Assembly (NCBI GenBank): GCA_049700455.1
Contig: JBNAVJ010000004.1
Location: 1 to 64,000 of the forward strand
Reading direction: 5' to 3'
Origin: JBNAVJ01 sp049700455
GTDB lineage: Bacteria > Bacteroidota > Ignavibacteria > Tepidaquicellales > Tepidaquicellaceae
DNA: 64,000 nt
Under the pieces are notes generated by a model that worked only from the letters and a program-made list of their open reading frames with translations, was not told the DNA's origin and did no database searches. Below are positions 53,285 through 61,359 of the stretch, piece after piece. Each line of letters begins with the position of its first letter. Positions within the stretch are counted from its first letter, which is position 1. The translations under genes were made by a program, and so were the position numbers.

Positions 53285-54453
53285 AAAATGAATCTTCATA
53301 TCTTGATGAAATTACAAAGGTAGAAGAATCACGTGTCCTTTTTCCATTTACGAAAACGTGTACTTATCTTGATTCAGCACATTACTGTCCTTATAATATT
53401 GAAACCCGACGGCGGCTTACAAATTTCATTAATGCTTTTACTACTCAGAACATTCATCTTGGAAAATTCACAGCAGAAATAAAAAAACGGTTAAAACTTA
53501 AAATTGCCAGATTCATAAACGCGTCCGAGAAAGAAATTATTATTACCAGCAACACAACCCATGGTCTTAATATAATTGCTAATGGATTTAGAGTTGATGA
53601 AACATTTAGAGTTGCAGTAGCTGATAGTGAATTTCCAGCATTAGTGTATCCCTGGATGAATCAAAAAAAGCTTGGGAGATGTGAATTGGTTTTTATTCCC
53701 TCAATTAACGGGAAAATTAATTATGATGATATAGAATTCACATTGACTGCAAATAAAATTGATATACTTGCTGTTAGTTCGGTTGGTTTTTTAGGGTTTA
53801 GGCATAATCTGAAAAAACTTTATGGACTGTGTATGGCAAATGGTGTTTATCTTGTAGTTGATGCTATACAGAGTATGGGGATAGTACCTTTTGATGCTCT
53901 TCAGGAGCAGGTCCATTTCCTTGCAGCAGGAGGCCAGAAATGGTTAATGTCGCCTGCGGGGATAGGATTTGCTTATCTGCCGGAAAGTATGCGTAAGCTA
54001 ATTGAACCGACTTATGTAGGGACAACAAGTATTGAATATGATTTTGAAAATTTTTTAAATTATAAACTTAACTTTCAGAAAGATGGTTCAGCTTACGAAA
54101 ATTCTACTTTAAATTTATTGGGGATGATAGGACTTGAAAGTTCTATTGATTTATTTACAAAACTTGGAGTTAGCAACATCTTTAATCATATCTTAAAATT
54201 ACTTGATAGTTTCATAGAAGGCATTAGAGGTTTGCCATACTATGTAGAATCTGATATTTCTGAAGATTACAGGTCGAACATTTTAATATTTTCACACATC
54301 AATAAAGTGAGGAACAAGTCCATACAGCAGGAACTTGAGCGCCAGAATATATTTATTGCCCTCCGCGAGGGTTTTTTACGTATTTCGCCCCACATTTTTA
54401 ATAATATGGGAGATATTCGGCGGCTTTTGATAGAATTGGAAAGGCTTGCTTAA
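53281..54453 (+). CDS. Class V PLP aminotransferase / cysteine-desulfurase-like enzyme
   Basis: This is a 390-residue fold-type I PLP enzyme of the class V group (cysteine desulfurase, isopenicillin-N epimerase, selenocysteine lyase). PLP-contact motifs are ITSNTTHGLNIIANG (about 82-96), VDAIQSMGI and the Schiff-base Lys220 in AAGGQKWLMSPAGIGFAYL. The active-site loop Cys of group I/II desulfurases is not evident, so epimerase or lyase chemistry is possible. It follows the lytic transglycosylase through ATGA. The 3' end meets comF in a 4-base stop overlap. Confidence 0.85.
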   Translation: MKNESSYLDEITKVEESRVLFPFTKTCTYLDSAHYCPYNIETRRRLTNFINAFTTQNIHLGKFTAEIKKRLKLKIARFINASEKEIIITSNTTHGLNIIANGFRVDETFRVAVADSEFPALVYPWMNQKKLGRCELVFIPSINGKINYDDIEFTLTANKIDILAVSSVGFLGFRHNLKKLYGLCMANGVYLVVDAIQSMGIVPFDALQEQVHFLAAGGQKWLMSPAGIGFAYLPESMRKLIEPTYVGTTSIEYDFENFLNYKLNFQKDGSAYENSTLNLLGMIGLESSIDLFTKLGVSNIFNHILKLLDSFIEGIRGLPYYVESDISEDYRSNILIFSHINKVRNKSIQQELERQNIFIALREGFLRISPHIFNNMGDIRRLLIELERLA

Positions 54454-55160
54454 TCGCAGGTCTTACAGAGCGCCACAAGAAAAATCCCACGTGCACCCGC
54501 AGCACGCAATACTCTGGTAGCCTCATTAGCCGTTGCTCCCGAGGTTACAATATCGTCCACAAGCATTATTCTTTTATTCTGGATTAAATTGCGATATTTA
54601 GGGTTTACGATAAAAGCATCCTTCATATTTTCTTTACGCTCCTGAATATTAAGCTGTGTTTGAGTTTTTGTATTTTTAATCCTTTTCAATAAGTCGGGGA
54701 GTAAAGGAATGGGTAATTTTGTTGCAATTGCTTCTGTAATGTATTGAGTTTGATTGTAGCCACGATCACGTAATTTAGTTGGGTGAAGTGGAATCGGACA
54801 GATTATTTTACAGCTGGAACTCAAGACAGGCAACTTTGCTAACAGTATCTCTGAGAGTCTATTGCCCAGCAAGGTTCCAATTTTATAATAGCCATTATAT
54901 TTCATATGGTGTATAAGTGTCTGGATGTGAGAGTTCCTTGTGTATCTATACAGGCAGAAGAAATCATTTGCCAGGAGTGTTTTACCGAAATTTACTATTT
55001 CATCTACTGTAATAGTTTGAAGTCCTTCCAGGATTGAATCTTTTACAATAGGGTTTGAATTAGAAGAAGTGAGTATTTCATCTGTTATAACACAGGTCTT
55101 TGGAAAAATAAATTCAGATATACTGTTGAAAAAAGATTTGATAAGTTCTTTCCTCTCCAA
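54450..55160 (-). CDS. ComF-family phosphoribosyltransferase-like protein
   Basis: This is a 236-residue ComF/GntX-type protein, associated with DNA uptake or purine salvage. The PRPP-binding motif is IMLVDDIVTSGATANEATR near residues 197-215, and CPIPLHPTKLRDRGYNQ is the family hallmark. The usual N-terminal four-Cys zinc ribbon is degenerate; only Cys23 remains before the phosphoribosyltransferase domain. It lies 20 bases after the MerR-like gene in the same direction. Function in competence is not established for this phylum. Confidence 0.85.
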   Translation of the reverse strand: MERKELIKSFFNSISEFIFPKTCVITDEILTSSNSNPIVKDSILEGLQTITVDEIVNFGKTLLANDFFCLYRYTRNSHIQTLIHHMKYNGYYKIGTLLGNRLSEILLAKLPVLSSSCKIICPIPLHPTKLRDRGYNQTQYITEAIATKLPIPLLPDLLKRIKNTKTQTQLNIQERKENMKDAFIVNPKYRNLIQNKRIMLVDDIVTSGATANEATRVLRAAGARGIFLVALCKTCD

Positions 55161-55180
55161 GAATCTGATAAATGAAATAC

Positions 55181-55606
55181 TTAAAGTTCGGCAAGCAAAT
55201 CAGTTAAGAAATTTTTTAGTTCTTTAAGATCCTGTACAAGCTTTTCATTTTGAACCTGAGTGTCTTCTGCATCTTTTTCGTCAGAAGTGAAAAGTGTTAG
55301 TTCCCCTTGATGGGAAACAGTTTGAGTTCTGGGTTTATCAATCTTATCGTCTTTAAAATTGTAGTTTTTGAGGAGTTTTTTTGCTCCTTCTATTGTATAT
55401 TTTTCGTCGCGCAGAAGTTTTTTTATATAGAGAATTAATTTTATATCCCGATTGGTATATATTCTATTTCCAGCAAGGTTCTTAGCGGGTTTTAACATAT
55501 CAAATTCAGTTTCCCAATAGCGTAACACATACTGTTCCAGCTCAGTTATTTTGCTAACTTCGCTTATAGAGTAATATAACTTCTTCATCGCAAAGTTTTT
55601 CTTCAT
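55181..55606 (-). CDS. MerR-family transcriptional regulator
   Basis: This is a 141-residue DNA-binding protein. The N-terminal winged helix is MKKLYYSISEVSKITELEQ followed by YVLRYWETEFDMLKPAKNLAGNRIYTNRDI. A C-terminal helical region of about 70 residues with several Lys/Glu stretches could dimerise. The preferred start is the second ATG (MKKLYY) since the first six residues are extra. No ligand-binding Cys motif is visible. It precedes comF and is divergent from the amidohydrolase, across a 182-base region that carries inverted and direct repeats. Confidence 0.85.
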   Translation of the reverse strand: MKKNFAMKKLYYSISEVSKITELEQYVLRYWETEFDMLKPAKNLAGNRIYTNRDIKLILYIKKLLRDEKYTIEGAKKLLKNYNFKDDKIDKPRTQTVSHQGELTLFTSDEKDAEDTQVQNEKLVQDLKELKNFLTDLLAEL

Positions 55607-55673
55607 AGCTTACCTTAATTCAAACGAAATATATATAGTAATTTATTATAAAACAATGAAATATTTTAAGTAA

Positions 55674-55728
55674 AGTATTAAAACTTTTTGCTAATAGTAT
55701 TAAAAGTATAGTTATCACAACTATTAGC
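55674..55728. promoter_or_regulatory. Direct and inverted repeats in the merR/amidohydrolase intergenic region
   Basis: AGTATTAAAA occurs twice (55674-55683 and 55696-55705), 22 bases apart, about two helical turns. GCTAATAGT (55690-55698) and ACTATTAGC (55720-55728) form a perfect 9-base inverted repeat. These are candidate binding sites for the adjacent MerR-type regulator. Confidence 0.4.
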
Positions 55729-55788
55729 TTAAATGCATTTTAAAAGACTGGTATATTTATTATGTTAAATTGAATTAAAAAAACTTTT

Positions 55789-57447
55789 ATGAATCGTATA
55801 ATCTGGATAGCATTTCTATTTGCAGCTGTAATTTTGTCTTCCTGTGGAAAAAAGGCAGATACAATTTACCTCAACGGAAAGATATACACTCTTGACGAAA
55901 ACAACTCGGTTGTTGAAGCTGTTGCTGTCAAAGAGGGAATAATAGTTGAAACTGGTAAGTCAGATGAGCTGGCTTCCAAGTTTTCTAACGCTGATAAGGT
56001 AGATCTGAAGGGTAATGTTGTATTGCCTGCTTTTACTGATGTGGAAGGAAACCTTGTGGAGTTTTCTTTGAATTTATTCAGGTACAATTTATTAATTGAT
56101 CTTAGGACTGCCAAGAATATTGATCAGCTTGTTTCGTTGGTAGCTGAAAAGATTCCTTCTTACAAGGAAGGGGATTTTGTTGGAGCTTATGGCTGGAATG
56201 ATGAGCTAATAGAGGGACCTGCTATTATAGCAAGTAAACTTGAAGCACTTACAAATAAATATAAGTTTTACATTTTAAATATTGATAATACTATTGCATG
56301 GTGCAATAGTAAGCTGATGAAGACCCTTGAAATTACTCCCAAAACTCCTAATCCCAAAAATGGTGTTATTGATAGATATGAGGATGGTGAACCCACAGGG
56401 TTTTTATTTGATAGTGCGGTAGATTTAATTAAAGAAAAGCTTCCCAAATTTTCCGAATCTGATATGAAAACAGCTCTTGAATCAGGGACGAGGGAGCTTC
56501 TTAAATATGGAATAACAAGAGTTTTTGATAGAAATGTAAATCAAAATGCAATTGATTTGCTAAAGAACCTTGCTGATGAGAACAAATTAAATATAAGTGT
56601 AAATATTATACTTTCGCAAGGAGACGAGGCATATAACAATTATCTCTCACAAGGACCGGTAAAGAATTATAAAGATAAAATTAAGATAGCTACTGTAACT
56701 CTTGATTATGATGGTGCTTTTGAATTTAAAAAGGCTATTTTGAGTGAGCCTTATAAAGATTCACCAACTCCGTTACCTTTTTCTGATGCACATACTGTTG
56801 AAAAAACCTTACGTGAGGCAATTGACAAAAAATTTCAGTTTACTGTTAAGGTTGTTGGGGATAAAGCAATTTCCGATGTTCTGTCTATACTTGAAAATGT
56901 TTTACGGGAACAAAAGCCTGATGATTATCGAATCATATTTGAATATACGGAGTTTATCGATCAGAAAGATATTGATAGGATGAAAAAGCTGAACATAATT
57001 CCATCAATAGTTCCTGAGATATGTCTATATGATTGTTTAAATGCAGATAATTTAGTTTCTCATAATATTACACGTCGTCTCGGATTATGGTCTGATATTT
57101 TAAATGGTACTGGAAGAATTATTGTCGGTTCTGATTTCCCTTATCAGACAATAAATCCTTTTGTTGGTATTTATTATCTTGTTACCCGACAACTGACTGA
57201 TACAAATCTGGTTCTACCGCACCCTGAACAGAAGTTATCGCTTTTAAATGCTCTCCGTTCTTATTCAATATGGTCAGCTTATGCAAGTTATGATGAAAAT
57301 CAACGAGGTAGCCTTGAAAAGGGGAAAATTGCTGATATGATTGTTATAAACAAAGACATCTTTTCCCTTCCTCCTAAAGAGCTTCTAAATACCACAGTTA
57401 TAAAGACTATAGTAGGTGGCAAAGTCCTTTATGAGGTTAATCGATAA
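55789..57447 (+). CDS. Amidohydrolase (YtcJ-like) lipoprotein, probable pseudoenzyme
   Basis: This is a 552-residue lipoprotein (lipobox LSSC, Cys19) with the urease/YtcJ amidohydrolase fold: the N-terminal IYLNGKIYTLDENNSVVEAV cap strand region and a full-length TIM barrel. Most metal ligands are missing. The usual HxH after the PGFID motif is E86-G-N88 in PAFTDVEGN, HAIGD is VVGDK, and the EH pair is EY in FEYTEF. The late Asp of GSDFP is kept. It is probably catalytically dead or altered. The gene lies 11 bases before prmC. Confidence 0.78.
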   Translation: MNRIIWIAFLFAAVILSSCGKKADTIYLNGKIYTLDENNSVVEAVAVKEGIIVETGKSDELASKFSNADKVDLKGNVVLPAFTDVEGNLVEFSLNLFRYNLLIDLRTAKNIDQLVSLVAEKIPSYKEGDFVGAYGWNDELIEGPAIIASKLEALTNKYKFYILNIDNTIAWCNSKLMKTLEITPKTPNPKNGVIDRYEDGEPTGFLFDSAVDLIKEKLPKFSESDMKTALESGTRELLKYGITRVFDRNVNQNAIDLLKNLADENKLNISVNIILSQGDEAYNNYLSQGPVKNYKDKIKIATVTLDYDGAFEFKKAILSEPYKDSPTPLPFSDAHTVEKTLREAIDKKFQFTVKVVGDKAISDVLSILENVLREQKPDDYRIIFEYTEFIDQKDIDRMKKLNIIPSIVPEICLYDCLNADNLVSHNITRRLGLWSDILNGTGRIIVGSDFPYQTINPFVGIYYLVTRQLTDTNLVLPHPEQKLSLLNALRSYSIWSAYASYDENQRGSLEKGKIADMIVINKDIFSLPPKELLNTTVIKTIVGGKVLYEVNR

Positions 57448-57458
57448 GGAAAGCGGCT

Positions 57459-58322
57459 ATGGAGAAACTGCTGGATATTCTTCATCGCACTGCCTCCTTG
57501 CTTGAAGCAAATGGAGTTGAGGATTCACGTCTGAATGCAGAGTTGATACTATGTGAGGTACTAAAATATGAAAGGCTTAATCTTTATCTTAATTTTGAGC
57601 AACCATTGAAAGAAAGTGAGATTGAGAAAGTAAATCAGATGGTATATAGACGTTTGAAGAAAGAACCACTTCAATATATAATAGGACATACAAATTTTTA
57701 TGGTTATCGGATTTTTTTATCGCCCGATGTTCTTATTCCCAGACCAGAGACTGAAATATTAGTAGAAAAAATTCTCGAATTCATCAAGCATTCTAACAAG
57801 AAAAATTTACATATTGTTGAAGCTGGAACAGGCAGTGGTTGTATTGTTGTTGCAATTGCCGGTGAGCTTGAGAAACTTGGATTTGAATATAACATTTATG
57901 CTATGGATAGTTCGGATGCTGCTCTTAAACTTGCCAGAAATAACATTATTGTAAACAATCTTAACAGTGATAAGATAAGATTTCAGAAAGTTGATGTATT
58001 AAAGATGGAAAGTATTCCAGATGCCTGTGACATTTTTGTTTCAAATCCTCCATATATATCTTTCAAAGAATTTTTACATCTTTCCGAAGAGATTAAGCTT
58101 TATGAACCAGAACAAGCACTGACTGATGGTGCCGATGGACTTACTTTTTACAGAAAGTTTTTTTCTCTGTTAAGGGATAAACATAATATCATAGGATTTT
58201 TTGAAATTGGTGCTACTCAGAAGCCTTTTCTGATGGAAATATTAAACACTGCAGGAATTAAGAACTTTTATTTTTATAAAGATTATAATAACTTGGACCG
58301 GGTACTTAAGATTGAATTATGA
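57459..58322 (+). CDS. prmC: Release factor N5-glutamine methyltransferase PrmC
   Basis: This SAM-dependent enzyme methylates the GGQ glutamine of release factors 1 and 2. An N-terminal helical RF-binding domain (about 1-85) is followed by a Rossmann methyltransferase domain with DVLIPRPETEILVEKI, the SAM loop EAGTGSGCIVVAIA and the catalytic NPPY in VSNPPYISFKE. At 287 residues it is standard. It overlaps dtd by ATGA. Confidence 0.95.
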   Translation: MEKLLDILHRTASLLEANGVEDSRLNAELILCEVLKYERLNLYLNFEQPLKESEIEKVNQMVYRRLKKEPLQYIIGHTNFYGYRIFLSPDVLIPRPETEILVEKILEFIKHSNKKNLHIVEAGTGSGCIVVAIAGELEKLGFEYNIYAMDSSDAALKLARNNIIVNNLNSDKIRFQKVDVLKMESIPDACDIFVSNPPYISFKEFLHLSEEIKLYEPEQALTDGADGLTFYRKFFSLLRDKHNIIGFFEIGATQKPFLMEILNTAGIKNFYFYKDYNNLDRVLKIEL

Positions 58323-58765
58323 AAGCGGTCATTCAAAGAGTTGATTTTGTAAAAGTAATAATCGATGAACAGCTACATTCATCAATTGGGAAAGGTTTAT
58401 TAGTTCTACTTGGGGTTATGAAAGATGATGTAACTGAAATTGCAACAAAACTGGCGCGTAAAATAATAGACCTGCGAATTTTTGAAGATGAACAGGATAA
58501 AATGAATCTGAGCGTGAAGGATATTGATGGAGAAGTAATGGTTATTTCACAATTTACTCTATGTACTGACAATGAAAAAAGTGGTAATAGGCCGAGTTTT
58601 AGTCTTGCAGAAGAACCTGAGAGAGCTAAAACTCTGTATGAATATTTTATTCGTGAATGTTGTAACTATTATAATAGTAAGAGGATTAAATCTGGTATTT
58701 TTGGTGCGATGATGAGAATAGAACTTGTTAATAATGGTCCTGTGACAATAATTCTGGAGAAATGA
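58319..58765 (+). CDS. dtd: D-aminoacyl-tRNA deacylase
   Basis: This enzyme removes D-amino acids mischarged on tRNA. The family motifs are MKAVIQRV at the N-terminus, SIGKGLLVLLGV, VISQFTLCTD (the SQxTLxxD block), GNRPSFSLAEEPERA and the C-terminal GPVT motif in NNGPVTIILE. At 148 residues it is complete. It starts in the prmC stop and ends in the next gene's start (ATGA overlap), so three genes are coupled. Confidence 0.95.
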   Translation: MKAVIQRVDFVKVIIDEQLHSSIGKGLLVLLGVMKDDVTEIATKLARKIIDLRIFEDEQDKMNLSVKDIDGEVMVISQFTLCTDNEKSGNRPSFSLAEEPERAKTLYEYFIRECCNYYNSKRIKSGIFGAMMRIELVNNGPVTIILEK

Positions 58766-59637
58766 TGAGAAGTTTAAAATTTACTTTGTTAGGTATGGGG
58801 AAAGTAGGCAGTGCTTTTGTTTATGAACTGAGTATGGCAGGCAGTGAACCTTTGTGTGTTGTAGATAGACAATTTCGAAATAAATCAGGGATAAGAAAGT
58901 TTTTTAAATCCACTGAATTTTTACCTGTAATCACTCAACAGTATATAGACAGTTCAGATTTTATTTTGATATCGGTTCAAGACAGAGAAATTATCCCTCT
59001 TTTAAGACAGTGGCGTAAACTCAAGCTCAATTTCAGCGGAAAAGTTTTAATGCATACCAGTGGTTTACTAACGTCTGAGGTATTTGAAGTGCTTAGAGTA
59101 GATAATGCAAATTGTGGTTCTATTCATCCTGTTCAGACATTTAGTTACATCAGTAACAGAAATGAAGGATTATTAAGTGGAATTTATTTTGGATTGGAGG
59201 GGGGAGAGAAATTTTTGAATCTTGCAAAAAAAATAATAAGGGCACTACATTCTAAATTTGTAATTGTACGAAAAAAGGATAAGATTCTTTATCATACTGC
59301 TTGTTCAATTGCATCTAATTTTCTGGTAACAAATCTTAGTGTTGCAGAGATGTTAATGTCAAAGTGTGTTCAATTTAATGGTCTCAAAGTTTTATCACCT
59401 ATAATTTCTCAAACATTAAAGAATATCTTGAAAAGCAGTCCAGAGCAGGCTCTGACAGGACCTGTGGCGCGTGGTGAGATAGCAGTGGTAAAAAAGCAAA
59501 TCAAAGAGATTCGAAATCGGTTCCCAGAGTTAAATGGTTTTTTTAATGAAATGATTTTGCAAACCGCACTTCTTGCAAAACATTCGCAAAAGATTTCTAA
59601 AAATGAATTACAGGAATTTAAATCGTTGGTCAGGTAA
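58762..59637 (+). CDS. Rossmann-fold and DUF2520-domain protein
   Basis: This is a 291-residue putative NADP-dependent dehydrogenase of the DUF2520 group. A Rossmann motif LLGMGKVGSAFVYELSMAG lies at the N-terminus, IHPVQTFS (about 116-123) is the family hallmark, and a C-terminal helical DUF2520 domain (about 150-280) contains TACSIASNFLV and LTGPVARGE. The family is related to ketopantoate-reductase-like enzymes, but no reaction is established. It overlaps dtd upstream and the outer-membrane candidate downstream. Confidence 0.85.
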   Translation: MMRSLKFTLLGMGKVGSAFVYELSMAGSEPLCVVDRQFRNKSGIRKFFKSTEFLPVITQQYIDSSDFILISVQDREIIPLLRQWRKLKLNFSGKVLMHTSGLLTSEVFEVLRVDNANCGSIHPVQTFSYISNRNEGLLSGIYFGLEGGEKFLNLAKKIIRALHSKFVIVRKKDKILYHTACSIASNFLVTNLSVAEMLMSKCVQFNGLKVLSPIISQTLKNILKSSPEQALTGPVARGEIAVVKKQIKEIRNRFPELNGFFNEMILQTALLAKHSQKISKNELQEFKSLVR

Positions 59638-60265
59638 AACAAGATTGATAATATTACTTCTTTTCGTGTGGTTTATTATACCTGCTGAGGTAGCGATGGC
59701 GCAGGGAAGCGATACAGGTGCTACCAGAAAAACTTCGGAGTTACCAAGGGTAAATCCCAGCCCATCGGGGATTTTTATTTCTCCGATGTTAGGTATAGTG
59801 TTTCCTATAAAGGCTTTTAAAGATAACTCCAAGTCTGCATTAACCTATGGGATTAAACTTGAATTTGCCAGTTTGAAACTTTATCCATTTACCTTTGGGA
59901 TTTCTTATGAGCATTCGAGTCATTCAGGCAGTGAAGAGCTGAAAACACAATATTACTTGAATTCAATGACAACCAAAATAGATGCATTTTCTTTTAACGT
60001 AGATTTTATTGTTAATAAATATCTTAAATCCAATTTTACCATACCTTTTTTAACTTTTGATTTCAAGTATTCTTTGATTAAACGCACTATTGATCCTGAT
60101 ATTAGTATTCCTAACATAAATAAGTCCGATGAAATTTTGACTTTTTCAACTGGTGTGGGAATGACTCTTTATATCTTCGATATAATTAGCTTTTATCAAT
60201 TTGCTAAAGATTATCCTTCGTTTGGATTCAAAACAAGATTCCATTTTCCACTTTTGAAGTTTTAG
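59603..60265 (+). CDS. Small predicted outer-membrane beta-barrel or exported protein
   Basis: This is a protein of 220 residues from ATG 59603 (a TTG at 59573 would add ten residues). A signal peptide covers about residues 1-33, ending EVAMAQ. The mature part is rich in alternating hydrophobic strands such as TYGIKLEFASLKLYPFTFGI and FSTGVGMTLYIFDII, and the C-terminus is aromatic (HFPLLKF), as in outer-membrane barrels. I do not recognise a family. It overlaps the DUF2520 gene by 35 bases and meets the opposing glycosyltransferase with a 4-base stop overlap. Confidence 0.65.
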   Translation: MNYRNLNRWSGKTRLIILLLFVWFIIPAEVAMAQGSDTGATRKTSELPRVNPSPSGIFISPMLGIVFPIKAFKDNSKSALTYGIKLEFASLKLYPFTFGISYEHSSHSGSEELKTQYYLNSMTTKIDAFSFNVDFIVNKYLKSNFTIPFLTFDFKYSLIKRTIDPDISIPNINKSDEILTFSTGVGMTLYIFDIISFYQFAKDYPSFGFKTRFHFPLLKF

Positions 60266-61356
60266 TGTATCCGCTCTTTCCAGATGACTTTTGTCCCTCC
60301 GATGAAAGTAAAAGGTAGTAACACACCGTATATAGCAAAGTATATCTCAAAGAAGAAGAAATGTAAGATAAGTTTCCTGAATTTAAGCAAAAAGTAAGGG
60401 GGGAGTATAATTAATAAATCAGAAATAAATTTTACTGCAACCAGGAGCAGGTAAGATTCAGGAGCAAGATAGAGAAAGCCCGTAAGAAGTACAAAATTTG
60501 TGATATACATAATAACACCGAGAATGTATCCAAGCATATTAATTCCGAACCCACCTCTAAACCAACGTTTTTTCTGCCTTATTAGTTCTTTTATATTTTT
60601 GCAGGGTTTGGTAGTAACCATTCTCCTGTAATTAATTGGATATAAAATTTTGTATTTTCCTGTACTGCCAATTGCTCTCAGAAGAGCTAAGTCTTCTGTT
60701 ATAGATATTTTTATATTTTCATAACCGCCAATGGTTTCATAGGCAGCTTTTGAGTATGAAAGGTTATTTCCTATAGAGCTCAAAGTTTGATTTATTCCAG
60801 AACTATAAGCTGCGAGTGATTGTAAATATAACCAGTCAAGTGTTTGTAGCTTTGAAAACAAAGATTTTCCTTCTTCAATACGTGTATATCCGCATACCAT
60901 CCCGACATTATCTGTGTAGTACTTAACAGTTTCCCTAACCCAATCAGGGGGTACAACACAATCAGCATCAGTAAGCATTATGATTTCACCTGTGGCAACT
61001 TTGAGGGCTTCGTTAAGGGCATTTAATTTCCCTTTTAATCTGGTATTAGAAGTTTCAGAGATCTCAATTATTTTGAATTGAGAATAATTATGTGTATGGG
61101 ATTTTATTAAATTAAGTGTATTATCAGTTGAGGAATCATTTACAATAATTATTTGTAGAAGTTCAGGTTCGTAATCAAGGGCTTTCAGAGATTTAATACA
61201 GGCTATGATATTTTCTTCTTCGTTGCGGGCAGCAACAACTACAGTAACCTTTTTTTTTGATGGGGTGGCAACTACTCTATATAACCTTGAACGTAAAAAA
61301 CCTATAAATAAAACAAGATGTAATGTAAAGTAAGATATAAATATAACGTATAACAT
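60262..61356 (-). CDS. Membrane glycosyltransferase family 2 protein
   Basis: This is a 364-residue processive-type GT2 enzyme. A short N-terminal hydrophobic segment is followed by the GT-A domain, with VTVVVAARNEEENI (nucleotide binding), IIVNDSSTDNT, the metal DxD in LTDADCVVP and the acceptor/processivity QKKRWFRGG motif. Three or so C-terminal membrane helices complete it. It probably polymerises or transfers sugars to a lipid or polysaccharide. It is followed upstream by the T9SS-sorted protein gene with a 3-base gap, so the two are co-transcribed. Confidence 0.88.
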   Translation of the reverse strand: MLYVIFISYFTLHLVLFIGFLRSRLYRVVATPSKKKVTVVVAARNEEENIIACIKSLKALDYEPELLQIIIVNDSSTDNTLNLIKSHTHNYSQFKIIEISETSNTRLKGKLNALNEALKVATGEIIMLTDADCVVPPDWVRETVKYYTDNVGMVCGYTRIEEGKSLFSKLQTLDWLYLQSLAAYSSGINQTLSSIGNNLSYSKAAYETIGGYENIKISITEDLALLRAIGSTGKYKILYPINYRRMVTTKPCKNIKELIRQKKRWFRGGFGINMLGYILGVIMYITNFVLLTGFLYLAPESYLLLVAVKFISDLLIILPPYFLLKFRKLILHFFFFEIYFAIYGVLLPFTFIGGTKVIWKERIH

Positions 61357-61359
61357 TGG

